A stretch of 38,027 nt of DNA from Flavobacteriales bacterium (GTDB lineage Bacteria; Bacteroidota; Bacteroidia; Flavobacteriales_D; Sanyastnellaceae). This document shows positions 1-7,175 of the stretch, in pieces (position 1 is the first letter of the stretch; every line of letters begins with the position of its first letter). The position numbers and the translations under genes are program-made. The notes below the pieces were generated by a model. It searched no databases. It worked only from the letters and a program-made list of their open reading frames with translations, and was not told the origin of the DNA. The stretch is taken from contig JAGQVX010000021.1 of NCBI GenBank assembly GCA_020437755.1, positions 1-38,027 on the forward strand, read 5' to 3'.

Positions 1-290
1 GGCTAACACTTCCAACTACCGTGGCGTGTTCGGGACTTTAACCCTATAGTTATTGCCCATGCCGGGCACACAATAAAGAAGCCCCCAACGTTTTGAGAGC
101 TTCTTTAAACCTTAACCAAAATAACTATTAACCAAAACCAAAACTTACAAGAAAAGTAAGTTGCTTTCATAATGCACATACTGTGCCAAAGTCACGGTTG
201 ACACGTTTGGGTTAACGTTTATTTGCATTTCAATCTTCATTTCAGGAGCTATACATCTCATGGCTATGTGAATTGAAATATTACAGTCAT
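1..290. other. Left-edge region without a clear gene
   Basis: Frame 2 on the plus strand is open from the window edge to a TAG at 47-49 and would encode the last 15 residues of a protein; the peptide contains YRGVFGT, which resembles C-terminal stretches of secreted Bacteroidota proteins, but it is too short to call. A hairpin at 74-107 follows it. Then come two direct copies of TTAACCAAAA (112-121 and 128-137), a leader-like A/C-rich stretch of the sort seen upstream of Bacteroidota outer membrane genes, yet no ORF follows closely. Nothing else is recognised. Confidence 0.3.
74..107 (+). terminator. Hairpin, probable terminator of an upstream gene
   Basis: Arms TAAAGAAGC (74-82) and GCTTCTTTA (99-107) pair perfectly over 9 bp with a 16-nt loop. 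The right arm ends in a short T-run only, so it is a modest intrinsic terminator. It lies 25 bases after a stop codon (47-49) of a possible truncated gene, which fits a terminator role. Confidence 0.4.
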
Positions 291-305
291 GGCATTCGCC
301 AAATG
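291..305 (+). repeat. Dispersed 15-bp motif, copy 1 (exact)
   Basis: GGCATTCGCCAAATG, exact match to the window-wide motif GGCATNCGCCAAATG. It is intergenic, upstream of the CBS gene, and directly abuts an inverted repeat at 306-338. The motif contains the dyad TGGC-ATTC-GCCA when the preceding T is included. Confidence 0.75.
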
Positions 306-338
306 CTGAATCAACCCCTTTTCGTAAAACTGATTCAG
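306..338. promoter_or_regulatory. Inverted repeat upstream of the CBS gene
   Basis: CTGAATCA (306-313) and TGATTCAG (331-338) form a perfect 8-bp inverted repeat with a 17-nt spacer, about 80 bases before the preferred start of the CBS gene. It could be an mRNA hairpin in the leader or a protein-binding dyad. No T-run follows, so a terminator is unlikely. The role is inferred from position only. Confidence 0.35.
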
Positions 339-418
339 GACAGTTGTGGAGCTGACCTCAGTCACGCATAATCTTCACGAATGTGCATAGCTTCGGAGTA
401 GAATCAAAACCCAGAAAG

Positions 419-838
419 ATGAAAAAAAGAGAACCTGTGTCACACATTATGACCGCCGACGTTTACACATTGAACCACACCAACAATTTGGAGGATGCTG
501 AGAAAATGTTCCATAAGCATAAGGTTCGTCACTTACCCGTGGTTAGTGGTGAGGAGTTGATTGGAATACTCAGTTTGACTGACCTGCAGCGCATCAGTTT
601 CGTGGACAACTTCGGAGATGGTGAGGATATGGTTGATACTGCAGTGTATAGCATGTTATCTATCGAACAAGTGATGGCCGCCAAGCCCGTAACCGTAAGC
701 AGTGCTGCTACGATCCGTGATGTTGCCGAAATTCTTGCTCATCAAGAATTCCACGCCCTACCTGTGGTAGATGAGGGAAAACTCGTAGGTATTGTAACGA
801 CTACCGACCTGATCAAGTATCTGCTTGAACAGTACTAA
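419..838 (+). CDS. Tandem CBS-domain protein
   Basis: A 139-residue protein made almost entirely of two CBS motifs. The first runs about residues 5-60 (VSHIM start, HLPVV, LIGILSLTDL) and the second about 80-138 (VEQVM-like start, HALPVV, LVGIVTTTDL). A CBS pair forms a Bateman module that usually binds adenine nucleotides, so a cytoplasmic energy-sensing or regulatory role is the family expectation; the partner is unknown. The ATG at 419 gives a typical CBS N-terminus (MKKREPVSHIM); a GTG at 383 would add 12 residues with no family support. Length is normal for stand-alone CBS-pair proteins. It is transcribed alone and converges with the cysteine desulfurase gene. A strong hairpin terminator follows within 30 bases. 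Confidence 0.9.
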   Translation: MKKREPVSHIMTADVYTLNHTNNLEDAEKMFHKHKVRHLPVVSGEELIGILSLTDLQRISFVDNFGDGEDMVDTAVYSMLSIEQVMAAKPVTVSSAATIRDVAEILAHQEFHALPVVDEGKLVGIVTTTDLIKYLLEQY

Positions 839-860
839 TCCGGTTCTTGACTAAAGCAAA

Positions 861-2030
861 CTAACGTGCCCGGACCTTTGTTCCGGGCGCGTTTTCTTTT
901 ACCGCGCACAAATCTTTCAGCTTGCTAACTGCGAAGTCGATATGCTCCCGTGTTGTGAATCGTCCGAATGAAAATCGTAAACTGGTGCGGTTGGGTTTAA
1001 TAGCGTCTAGTGCTGTGAGCACGTGCGACCCTTTTGAAGCCCCCGACGAGCAAGCACTCCCTCCCGAACAAGCTACTCCGTCAATATCTAGGAGAAACAG
1101 CATCATTGAAGAATTGGGATTCTCCGGAAGCGTTACATTGAGGACGGTATACAGACTGTCCTCGCTGCGGCAATCACCGTTGAATTCACAACCCGGAATA
1201 TGCTCATTGATTTGAGCTATCATGTATTGTTTCATTCCACCGATATGCTCCTGGTGTTCCTCCAGATGCTCATAAGCCAGTTGAATAGCTTTTCCCAAGC
1301 CAACAATTCCATACAGATTTTCGGTACCGCCACGTTGTTCTCTTTCCTGACCACCACCGGTTATTATCGGACTCACATGAATCTGTCGATTAATGTAGAG
1401 AAAGCCAATTCCTTTGGGCCCGTGGAATTTGTGAGCCGCTCCGGTAATGAAATGCACATGGATATCCTGCAGGTCAAACGCATAGTGACCCATAGTTTGA
1501 ACCGTATCCGAGTGAAAGATCGCATTGTATTTCTTGCACAGTTCTCCCACCCTTTTGAGAGGTAGCAAGTTGGCAATTTCATTGTTTCCGTGCATTAAAG
1601 ACACCAGGCACTTCTTGTCCGTGTTGAGCAATGATTCCAGATGCTCCAAATCAATATGACCATCAGACTTCAAGTTTACCATGCACACTTCAGCCAATCC
1701 AGCTTTTTCCATTTCCGCTGAAGTCTTGATAACGGCACTATGCTCGAGTGCTGATGTAATAATGCGTGTGCATCCCAAATCATTAACGCTACCTCGTATG
1801 GCCAGGTTGTCGGCTTCCGTTCCACCCGATGTGAAACAGATCTCTGCAGGAGTAACATTCAAAGCTCCCGCAATAGCCCTGCGAGATGTTTCAATGGCCG
1901 ACTTTGTTTTACGTCCAAATTGGTGCGTTGATGATGGGTTACCAAAATGATCGGTCATGTAGGGTAGCATAGCTTCCAGAACACGCTCATCGAGAGGTGT
2001 AGTTGCTGCGTTATCGAGATATACCTTCAT
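861..2030 (-). CDS. Cysteine desulfurase (NifS/IscS family)
   Basis: A 389-residue class-V aminotransferase-fold PLP enzyme that removes sulfur from L-cysteine to give alanine and an enzyme persulfide for Fe-S cluster, thiamine or tRNA thiolation. The N-terminus YLDNAATTPLD, the helix THQFGR, TSGGTEADN (about 68-75) and HSDTVQ (about 173-178) are family hallmarks. The PLP lysine is K201 in GAAHKFHGPKG, and the catalytic cysteine is C327 in GGSACSSG. The short segment around the catalytic Cys suits the group I (NifS/IscS) type. It starts 3 bases after glmM and is probably co-transcribed with it. No iscU or sufE lies beside it, so the sulfur acceptor is unknown. The last ten or so residues (about 379-389, basic) are encoded by the convergent gene's terminator and have no family counterpart. 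Confidence 0.95.
   Translation of the reverse strand: MKVYLDNAATTPLDERVLEAMLPYMTDHFGNPSSTHQFGRKTKSAIETSRRAIAGALNVTPAEICFTSGGTEADNLAIRGSVNDLGCTRIITSALEHSAVIKTSAEMEKAGLAEVCMVNLKSDGHIDLEHLESLLNTDKKCLVSLMHGNNEIANLLPLKRVGELCKKYNAIFHSDTVQTMGHYAFDLQDIHVHFITGAAHKFHGPKGIGFLYINRQIHVSPIITGGGQEREQRGGTENLYGIVGLGKAIQLAYEHLEEHQEHIGGMKQYMIAQINEHIPGCEFNGDCRSEDSLYTVLNVTLPENPNSSMMLFLLDIDGVACSGGSACSSGASKGSHVLTALDAIKPNRTSLRFSFGRFTTREHIDFAVSKLKDLCAVKENAPGTKVRAR
865..900 (+). terminator. Intrinsic terminator of the CBS gene, inside a convergent CDS
   Basis: Arms 865-874 and 882-891 pair over 10 bp (one T-G wobble), with core GCCCGGA / TCCGGGC, a 7-nt loop (CCTTTGT) and then TTTTCTTTT (892-900). This is a textbook rho-independent terminator for the plus strand, 26 bases after the CBS stop codon. 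It overlaps the final codons of the minus-strand cysteine desulfurase gene. Confidence 0.85.
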
Positions 2031-2033
2031 GAA

Positions 2034-3419
2034 TCAAATGAGTTCTTTGATGTCTTTAATAATTTGGGCTGCCAATTGATCAGCCTGTTCTTTGGAAGAA
2101 CTTTCCGCATATATGCGAATGATCGGTTCAGTATTGCTTTTTCTCAAATGCACCCATTCATTGGCAAAGTCAATTTTCACCCCATCAATGGTATTCACTT
2201 GCTCACTAGCGTACTTCGCCTCCATTCCACGAAGCACCACATCCACATCAATATCAGGAGTCAACTCAATCTTGTTCTTGCTAATAATGTATTTCGGGAA
2301 GCTGTCGCGCAACTGACTACACGACATACCTGATTTTGCCAATTGCGTAAGGAACAAACCAATTCCCACCAGTGCATCACGGCCGTAGTGAAGTTCGGGA
2401 TAGATCACCCCCCCATTTCCTTCACCTCCTATGATTGCGCTCACTTCCTTCATCTTTTCGACCACATTTACTTCACCTACAGCGGCAGCATAATGCTGTT
2501 GTCCATGGGCAGTTGTGACATCACGAAGGGCGCGCGTACTTGACAAATTAGAAACGGTATTTCCCGGAGTATTGCTCACCACAAAGTCAGAAACAGCTAC
2601 AAGGGTGTATTCCTCGCCAAACATACTTCCATCTTCGCACACCATCGCCAGTCGGTCCACGTCCGGATCTACTACGATACCGACGTCGGCACCTCTGTCG
2701 CGAATCACTGATGCTATTTCCGTCAGATTCTCCGGTAGAGGTTCCGGATTGTGGGGAAACTGACCGTTTGGATCACAGTAAAGCTCAATGACCTCCTTCA
2801 CCCCCAGGGCCTTCAGCAATGCCGGAACAAACATGCCTCCTGTAGAATTCACGGCGTCAACGGCAACTGTGAAATTTGCCGAACGAATGGCTTCGGGATC
2901 TACCAGCGGAAGATCAAGCACCATTTTAATGTGTTTTTCGAGATAGGATGCATCCATGGTGTAGGAACCCAGGTCATCCACATCTGCAAAGTCGATATCA
3001 CCTTGATCAGCAATACGAAGAACTTCGGCTCCTTCGTCGGCCGAGATGAACTCGCCTTTACCGTTCAGCAACTTCAATGCGTTCCATTGGCGCGGATTGT
3101 GGCTGGCGGTAAGAATGATTCCGGCATCTGCGTTTTCCTCAGGGACCGCCACTTCTACTGTGGGTGTTGTGGACAACCCCAGATCGATTACATCTGCTCC
3201 CATCCCTTGCAAAGAGCCCACAACCAGGTTCCGCACCATTTCTCCTGAGATTCGGGCGTCTCGTCCAATAACAACTTTGATATTCTTTTTACCCGATTGA
3301 TTCTGAATAAACCTCGCGAAAGCGCAGGTGAATTTAACTATATCAAGCGGTGTGAGTCCGTCGTTGGGTTTCCCCCCGATCGTACCGCGGATTCCCGAAA
3401 TCGATTTGATCAGCGTCAC
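2034..3419 (-). CDS. glmM: Phosphoglucosamine mutase / phosphohexomutase
   Basis: A 461-residue alpha-D-phosphohexomutase converting glucosamine-6-phosphate to glucosamine-1-phosphate, the step before UDP-GlcNAc for peptidoglycan and LPS. Visible signatures: N-terminal SISGIRGTIGG, the phosphoserine loop TASHNP (Ser about 106), the Mg-binding DPDVDR (about 251-256), the sugar-binding GEGNGG, and the C-terminal phosphate-binding RKSNTEP. Length fits the family. The GTG at 3419 is chosen because it gives the usual Bacteroidota start MTLIKSISGIRG. The upstream TTG at 3437 overlaps the -7 promoter box at 3435-3442. A phosphomannomutase activity cannot be excluded, because the family is not fully separable by motif. 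It is first in an operon with the cysteine desulfurase. Confidence 0.92.
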   Translation of the reverse strand: MTLIKSISGIRGTIGGKPNDGLTPLDIVKFTCAFARFIQNQSGKKNIKVVIGRDARISGEMVRNLVVGSLQGMGADVIDLGLSTTPTVEVAVPEENADAGIILTASHNPRQWNALKLLNGKGEFISADEGAEVLRIADQGDIDFADVDDLGSYTMDASYLEKHIKMVLDLPLVDPEAIRSANFTVAVDAVNSTGGMFVPALLKALGVKEVIELYCDPNGQFPHNPEPLPENLTEIASVIRDRGADVGIVVDPDVDRLAMVCEDGSMFGEEYTLVAVSDFVVSNTPGNTVSNLSSTRALRDVTTAHGQQHYAAAVGEVNVVEKMKEVSAIIGGEGNGGVIYPELHYGRDALVGIGLFLTQLAKSGMSCSQLRDSFPKYIISKNKIELTPDIDVDVVLRGMEAKYASEQVNTIDGVKIDFANEWVHLRKSNTEPIIRIYAESSSKEQADQLAAQIIKDIKELI

Positions 3420-3434
3420 TACGTGAATTTTGGG

Positions 3435-3442
3435 CAAAGATA
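3435..3442 (-). promoter_or_regulatory. -7 promoter box for glmM
   Basis: On the minus strand this reads TATCTTTG, an exact match to the Bacteroidota -7 consensus TAnnTTTG. Transcription would start near 3428, about ten bases ahead of the GTG at 3419, a very short leader. No clear TTG -33 box was found at the right distance. Confidence 0.5.
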
Positions 3443-3571
3443 GGGTTTTAGTGGCGGAATCATTATGATCCGGAGCTCACAGAAGTGTCATTAATGAACA
3501 GGAACACGTGAGAAATACACATCCACAATCACGTTGAATTACGCCGATCTTCCTGATTTTTGGCACGTCGA

Positions 3572-3601
3572 TTGTTTAGCAGAGCAGAAAGATTATTTTT
3601 A
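3572..3601 (+). promoter_or_regulatory. Candidate promoter of the CsgG/LPP20 operon
   Basis: TTG (3572-3574), a 19-base spacer and TATTTTTA (3594-3601) match the Bacteroidota -33/-7 layout (TTG and TAnnTTTG) with one mismatch in the -7 box. The predicted start of transcription, near 3608, leaves a leader of about 45 bases before the ATG at 3654. The rest of the 234-base gap 3420-3653 shows nothing else recognisable. Confidence 0.4.
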
Positions 3602-3653
3602 CCTTCTAAACCAAATAGCCTGCTTGGCTGTTTACGTATTCTAGACTCAGCTT

Positions 3654-5033
3654 ATGGCAAAACGACTACTTACTCTCCCTCTGATATTTACCGTTCTTCT
3701 AATGGCTTGTGGGGGCTCATCGGCGCTCACAAAAAAGGCGATCAAGCTTGAAGATGCCGGCCTGAACGCTGAAGCTGCGGGTATGTATTACGATGCATTG
3801 GTAAAAAAGTCCACCAACACGGATGCTAAAATTGGATTGAAAAAGACCGGTCAAATACTCTTAGGTCAGAAGCTTTCCGATTTCTCTAAAGCACGGAATT
3901 TCGGCACACACAAAGAAGCCGTTTACGCATTTCTGGAAGCTCAGAAATACCAGGAAAAGGTGGCCCGGGTAGGAGTTCAACTGGACTTCCCCGATGCTTA
4001 TTTGCAGGATTACCAGATTGTGAAAGACCAGTACCTCACGGAGCTGTATGAGGAAGGAACGATCAAACTGGATGAGGGGCGCTACAGCGACGCCGAAAAG
4101 GTGTTCAAGGAAATCTCACAACTGGACCCCAGTTTCAAAGATGCTGACGACCTGAAGGAAATCGCCTATGTGGAGCCCATTTATCAGACGGCCGTGACAG
4201 CCTTGGCCTCGGGATCATATCGCACCGCCTTGTCGAACTTCAACAAGGTTGAAAATCGACGTCCCGGATATAAGGAGACTCGTTCCCTTCAGGCCCGTAC
4301 TCTCGAAGAAGGCAAATTTGGGATTGCGTTAATGTCGTTCGAAAATTCATCGACAAGAAGAGGACTGGAAGCTATGGTAGAGGCCTACGTGCTTGAGGCG
4401 CTGACCACCATCAACGATCCATTTCTTAAGATCGTTGATCGCGATAATCTGCAGACGATAATCGACGAACAAACGTTAGGCATGAGCGGCGTTATTGACG
4501 AACAAACCGCCGCCTCCGTGGGGCAGTTGCTGGGTGCGAGAGCCCTGGTTACCGGAACGGTTCTGAATTATACAAGTCAGGAAGGGCGTACATTATCTTC
4601 TGAGCGAACCGGATATGAACAATACCAGGTAAAGCGATATGACAAGGTTCAGGACAAGCAGATAATTGAGAACAAATACCGTGAGAAGAAATACAAGGAA
4701 TACACCCGGGAGAACAAGTGTTCGGTAACTTTCCAATACAAGGTGGTATCGCTGGAAACCGGTGAAATCTTACTCACGAAGATGATCACTAAGGAGAACT
4801 CTGATATGCTACACTACGCCGACTATGACGGAGAGGACCTTAAGGCATTCTTTCCGGCCGGAGCAAATGGTCAGGTGAATACCACTTACGGTGCCCAAAG
4901 ATCTTTGCATGAGCTTGTCAACGCTCCACGGCAAATAAAAAGTGCCGAAGAACTCACGCAACAGTCACTTGAAGACGCTTCATTTGAAATGAAGTATCAA
5001 TTTACTCAACTCCTGAATCAGCAAATTAAGTGA
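3654..5033 (+). CDS. TPR plus CsgG-like lipoprotein
   Basis: A 459-residue lipoprotein: the signal ends in LLMAC with the lipidated cysteine at 19. Residues about 27-210 are helical, TPR-like repeats (for example EGTIKLDEGRYSDAEKVFKE). Residues about 220-330 look like a CsgG/HfaB/LpoB-type domain: FGIALMSFEN, the VDRDNLQTIIDEQ stretch and ARALVTGTVLNY are characteristic of that fold. CsgG-fold proteins act in the periplasm or outer membrane as curli pores or as activators of penicillin-binding proteins; which applies here is not visible. A charged Lys/Glu/Tyr-rich segment follows (about 340-365). It overlaps the next gene by 4 bases (GTGA) and so is translationally coupled to it. A role with the two LPP20-like lipoproteins in one envelope complex is inference. 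Confidence 0.8.
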   Translation: MAKRLLTLPLIFTVLLMACGGSSALTKKAIKLEDAGLNAEAAGMYYDALVKKSTNTDAKIGLKKTGQILLGQKLSDFSKARNFGTHKEAVYAFLEAQKYQEKVARVGVQLDFPDAYLQDYQIVKDQYLTELYEEGTIKLDEGRYSDAEKVFKEISQLDPSFKDADDLKEIAYVEPIYQTAVTALASGSYRTALSNFNKVENRRPGYKETRSLQARTLEEGKFGIALMSFENSSTRRGLEAMVEAYVLEALTTINDPFLKIVDRDNLQTIIDEQTLGMSGVIDEQTAASVGQLLGARALVTGTVLNYTSQEGRTLSSERTGYEQYQVKRYDKVQDKQIIENKYREKKYKEYTRENKCSVTFQYKVVSLETGEILLTKMITKENSDMLHYADYDGEDLKAFFPAGANGQVNTTYGAQRSLHELVNAPRQIKSAEELTQQSLEDASFEMKYQFTQLLNQQIK

Positions 5034-6406
5034 CGCGCCTGATCCACATAGTGCTGCTGTTGACGATTTTGGCCGGATGTAAGAATCTGGGCAAGACTAC
5101 TGAAACTGTGGATACCAATCCGGCACCTAGCTGGATCAGCGATCGTCCTATCCTATCGGGCTATTATGTGGGCATTGGCAGCGCTAACAAGTTTGCGGCG
5201 CCGGAAGATTTTGGACGTGTTGCCAAAGACAATGCCCTCAATGATCTCGCTTCCGAAATCAGTGTTGAAATTCAGGGAGAATCGTTTTTGAATACGCTTG
5301 AAGTCAACAATTATTTCCAGGAAGAATTCATCAGCAACATTTCCACTTCAACCAAAGAAGTATTGCAGGACTATGAAATAGTAGACTCCTGGGAAGATGG
5401 CACTCAGTATTGGGTGTATTATCGATTATCTGCTGCCAGACATGCAGAAAACAAAAGAATTCGAAAGGAGCAAGCGCTTTCAGGTGCGCTTGAAGGCTAT
5501 AAGCGAGCGAAGATAAGTGAGACAGAAGGTCATGTTAAAGATGCCCTTTCTGAGTATATGGATGCCCTGGTTACGTTGCACCCGTATTGGAACGAGATTA
5601 ACCTTGCTCAACTCCAGGGAAAGGAAGTCCATCTCGATCATGAGATATACTCCTCCTTTAAAAGTTTGATTCGTGACGTCCAAATTGAACCTTCTGTCAC
5701 GAAGGTTGTACTGAACGAGGTGAATCATTACAAAACCAGTATCACTTTACTCGCCCATGTTCGTGGAAATCCGGCTGTCGGGTACCCCATAAAATACCGC
5801 GTGTTTCAACCGGGAACATTTGGTAGGTACTATTCCGTCCAAACCAATGGGGAGGGTAAGGCTGAGATTAGAATCGAAGGACTGAATCCCCGTGAATCCA
5901 AAGGACTTCAGCTTGAGGTCATTTCAGGAATCGACCCATTGGAACTCACCGGCGAGAATCCGGGTGCGCGTCGTCCCTTGATGGATCAGGTGAAATTTTC
6001 AGAGCTCAAATTGCCCGTTGACATTGTGTGGCCATCGATGTCGATCTCGTCCAATGAAATGAATCTGGGTCAATTGATGGCACAACCCATTTTGGCGAAT
6101 GCCTTACAAAACGCCTTATCGGATCAAGGCATGCGATTTACTCAGGGCGGATCAGCTGAATACCGCGTATTTATTCAGTCGGCCACCACAAGTGCAGGAA
6201 CTTCACAAGGATTTCACGTTGCTCATTTGGAGTTGACCGTGCAAATCGAGCATGTCAAATCGCATGAAATTGTGTACACCTGGCAAAAAAGTGGGATTAA
6301 GGGATTGCAACTGAGTTTTGAGGCTGCAGGCACTGAAGCCTATAAGAAAGGAGCCAAGGAATTGAGTTCCACAATCACAGAAGAAATTATAGATGCCATC
6401 TTTTAA
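5030..6406 (+). CDS. LPP20-like lipoprotein
   Basis: A 458-residue lipoprotein with lipobox LAGC (Cys 17). Residues about 34-150 match the LPP20 family pattern: a PAPSWISDRP segment, YYVGIGSANK, then a helix of AKDNALNDLASEISVEIQ type and the YWVYYRLS strand. The remainder is unrecognised: a helical stretch (about 150-185), then probably beta-rich domains to the C-terminus with repeated serine/threonine-rich strands. LPP20 proteins are outer membrane or surface lipoproteins of unclear biochemical role, often near CsgG-like genes. The start is a GTG that overlaps the upstream stop by 4 bases; no better start is present, and the signal peptide begins right at this codon. One partial copy of the dispersed 15-bp motif (6091-6103) lies in frame near residue 355. 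Confidence 0.78.
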   Translation: MTRLIHIVLLLTILAGCKNLGKTTETVDTNPAPSWISDRPILSGYYVGIGSANKFAAPEDFGRVAKDNALNDLASEISVEIQGESFLNTLEVNNYFQEEFISNISTSTKEVLQDYEIVDSWEDGTQYWVYYRLSAARHAENKRIRKEQALSGALEGYKRAKISETEGHVKDALSEYMDALVTLHPYWNEINLAQLQGKEVHLDHEIYSSFKSLIRDVQIEPSVTKVVLNEVNHYKTSITLLAHVRGNPAVGYPIKYRVFQPGTFGRYYSVQTNGEGKAEIRIEGLNPRESKGLQLEVISGIDPLELTGENPGARRPLMDQVKFSELKLPVDIVWPSMSISSNEMNLGQLMAQPILANALQNALSDQGMRFTQGGSAEYRVFIQSATTSAGTSQGFHVAHLELTVQIEHVKSHEIVYTWQKSGIKGLQLSFEAAGTEAYKKGAKELSSTITEEIIDAIF

Positions 6407-6464
6407 TTTGGCATAGTTTATGAATAACCCAAAAACCAATTGAAAAACGTCTAAATCAAGAGAT

Positions 6465-7052
6465 ATGAAAAAAGCGGTACTCCTCAGAAACCTGACACTG
6501 GTTCTCGCTGCTATGCTGACTTTCGCTGTGCAGGGATGTAAGAAGAAAAAAGAAATTGTTGAAGAAGAAAAGCCCAAGGGTGAGGTTCTGATCAACGAGT
6601 ATTGTTCGTCGGAAAATTACTTTTCCGACAAAAAAACGTTCCGTGCCACAGCCACCGGTGAAAGCATGGACCGGGAAACAGCTAAAAAGAAGGCCCGATC
6701 AAATGCCAATGCCGAGTTGGCCAAAACCATCCGCACGACCATGCAAATCGTGGGTGACAACTATGTAAACTCAACTGAGTTCAACAACAAAGAAGAGGTC
6801 ACAGAAACATTCAATGAAATGGCTCGAACCATTATTGACGAAACCCTTACCGGTGCGATCAAGATTTGTGACAAGCTCACTCAAAAACCCGATGGCAACT
6901 ATGTTTCGTACATCGCTATTGAATTATCGGGCGAAGATTTGGTAGCTGATTACCACGAAGCTCTGAGCAAAGATGAACGCATTATGGCCGAGTACAACTA
7001 CGAAAAGTTCAAAGAGACTTTCGAAGCTGAAATGGAAAAATTAGGAAACTAA
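6465..7052 (+). CDS. Small LPP20-like lipoprotein
   Basis: A 195-residue lipoprotein. The signal peptide ends in VQGC with the lipidated cysteine at 25, followed by a Lys/Glu-rich linker. The body (about 50-170) repeats the LPP20-like plan of its upstream neighbour in compact form: a RATATGESMDRETAKKKA helix, ANAELAKTIRTTM, and the edge strand YVSYIAIELSGED. This suggests the two are distant paralogues. The C-terminus is a charged helix. It lies 58 bases after the previous gene in the same orientation and is followed at once by a strong terminator, so it is taken as the last gene of the operon. The biochemical role is unknown. Confidence 0.72.
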   Translation: MKKAVLLRNLTLVLAAMLTFAVQGCKKKKEIVEEEKPKGEVLINEYCSSENYFSDKKTFRATATGESMDRETAKKKARSNANAELAKTIRTTMQIVGDNYVNSTEFNNKEEVTETFNEMARTIIDETLTGAIKICDKLTQKPDGNYVSYIAIELSGEDLVADYHEALSKDERIMAEYNYEKFKETFEAEMEKLGN

Positions 7053-7057
7053 GATCC

Positions 7058-7072
7058 GGCATACGCCAAATG
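7058..7072 (+). repeat. Dispersed 15-bp motif, copy 2 (exact, N=A)
   Basis: GGCATACGCCAAATG matches the motif GGCATNCGCCAAATG. It starts 6 bases after the stop of the small LPP20-like gene. Its GCCAAAT half (7065-7071) pairs with ATTTGGC (7102-7108) to extend the operon's terminator stem. Confidence 0.7.
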
Positions 7073-7108
7073 GAAAAGGAGGTCAATTGACCTCCTTTTT
7101 TATTTGGC
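7065..7108 (+). terminator. Strong terminator closing the CsgG/LPP20 operon
   Basis: The core 7074-7099 is a perfect 26-base palindrome (arms 7074-7086 and 7087-7099, centred on AATT) that ends in a T-run. Outside it, GCCAAAT (7065-7071) also pairs with ATTTGGC (7102-7108), which gives an unusually long stem. It sits 12 bases after the stop codon. The symmetry should make it work in both directions. Confidence 0.85.
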
Positions 7109-7143
7109 CATTTCAACCAGATCGAAGGAGGCGCGAAACTTCT

Positions 7144-7151
7144 TACTTTTG
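7144..7151 (+). promoter_or_regulatory. -7 promoter box for the first type A cargo
   Basis: TACTTTTG is an exact TAnnTTTG box 24 bases before the ATG at 7176. It supports that ATG over the upstream in-frame start at 7104, which would precede the promoter. A -33 TTG at the usual spacing is not evident. Confidence 0.5.
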
Positions 7152-7175
7152 TGCTGCATCTTGCAAGCACCTGGA

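Noticed and set aside
105..170. 21-residue minus-strand ORF (MKATYFSCKFWFWLIVILVKV-like, hydrophobic)
   Set aside because: Very short, arises from the A/C-rich repeats of the leader-like region, and has no supporting context.
2751..3248. 165-residue plus-strand ORF within glmM
   Set aside because: Shadow frame of a strongly supported minus-strand gene.
6091..6103. TTTGGCGAATGCC, 13 of 15 motif bases
   Set aside because: Two mismatches at the end; mentioned under the gene but left out of the nine-copy count.
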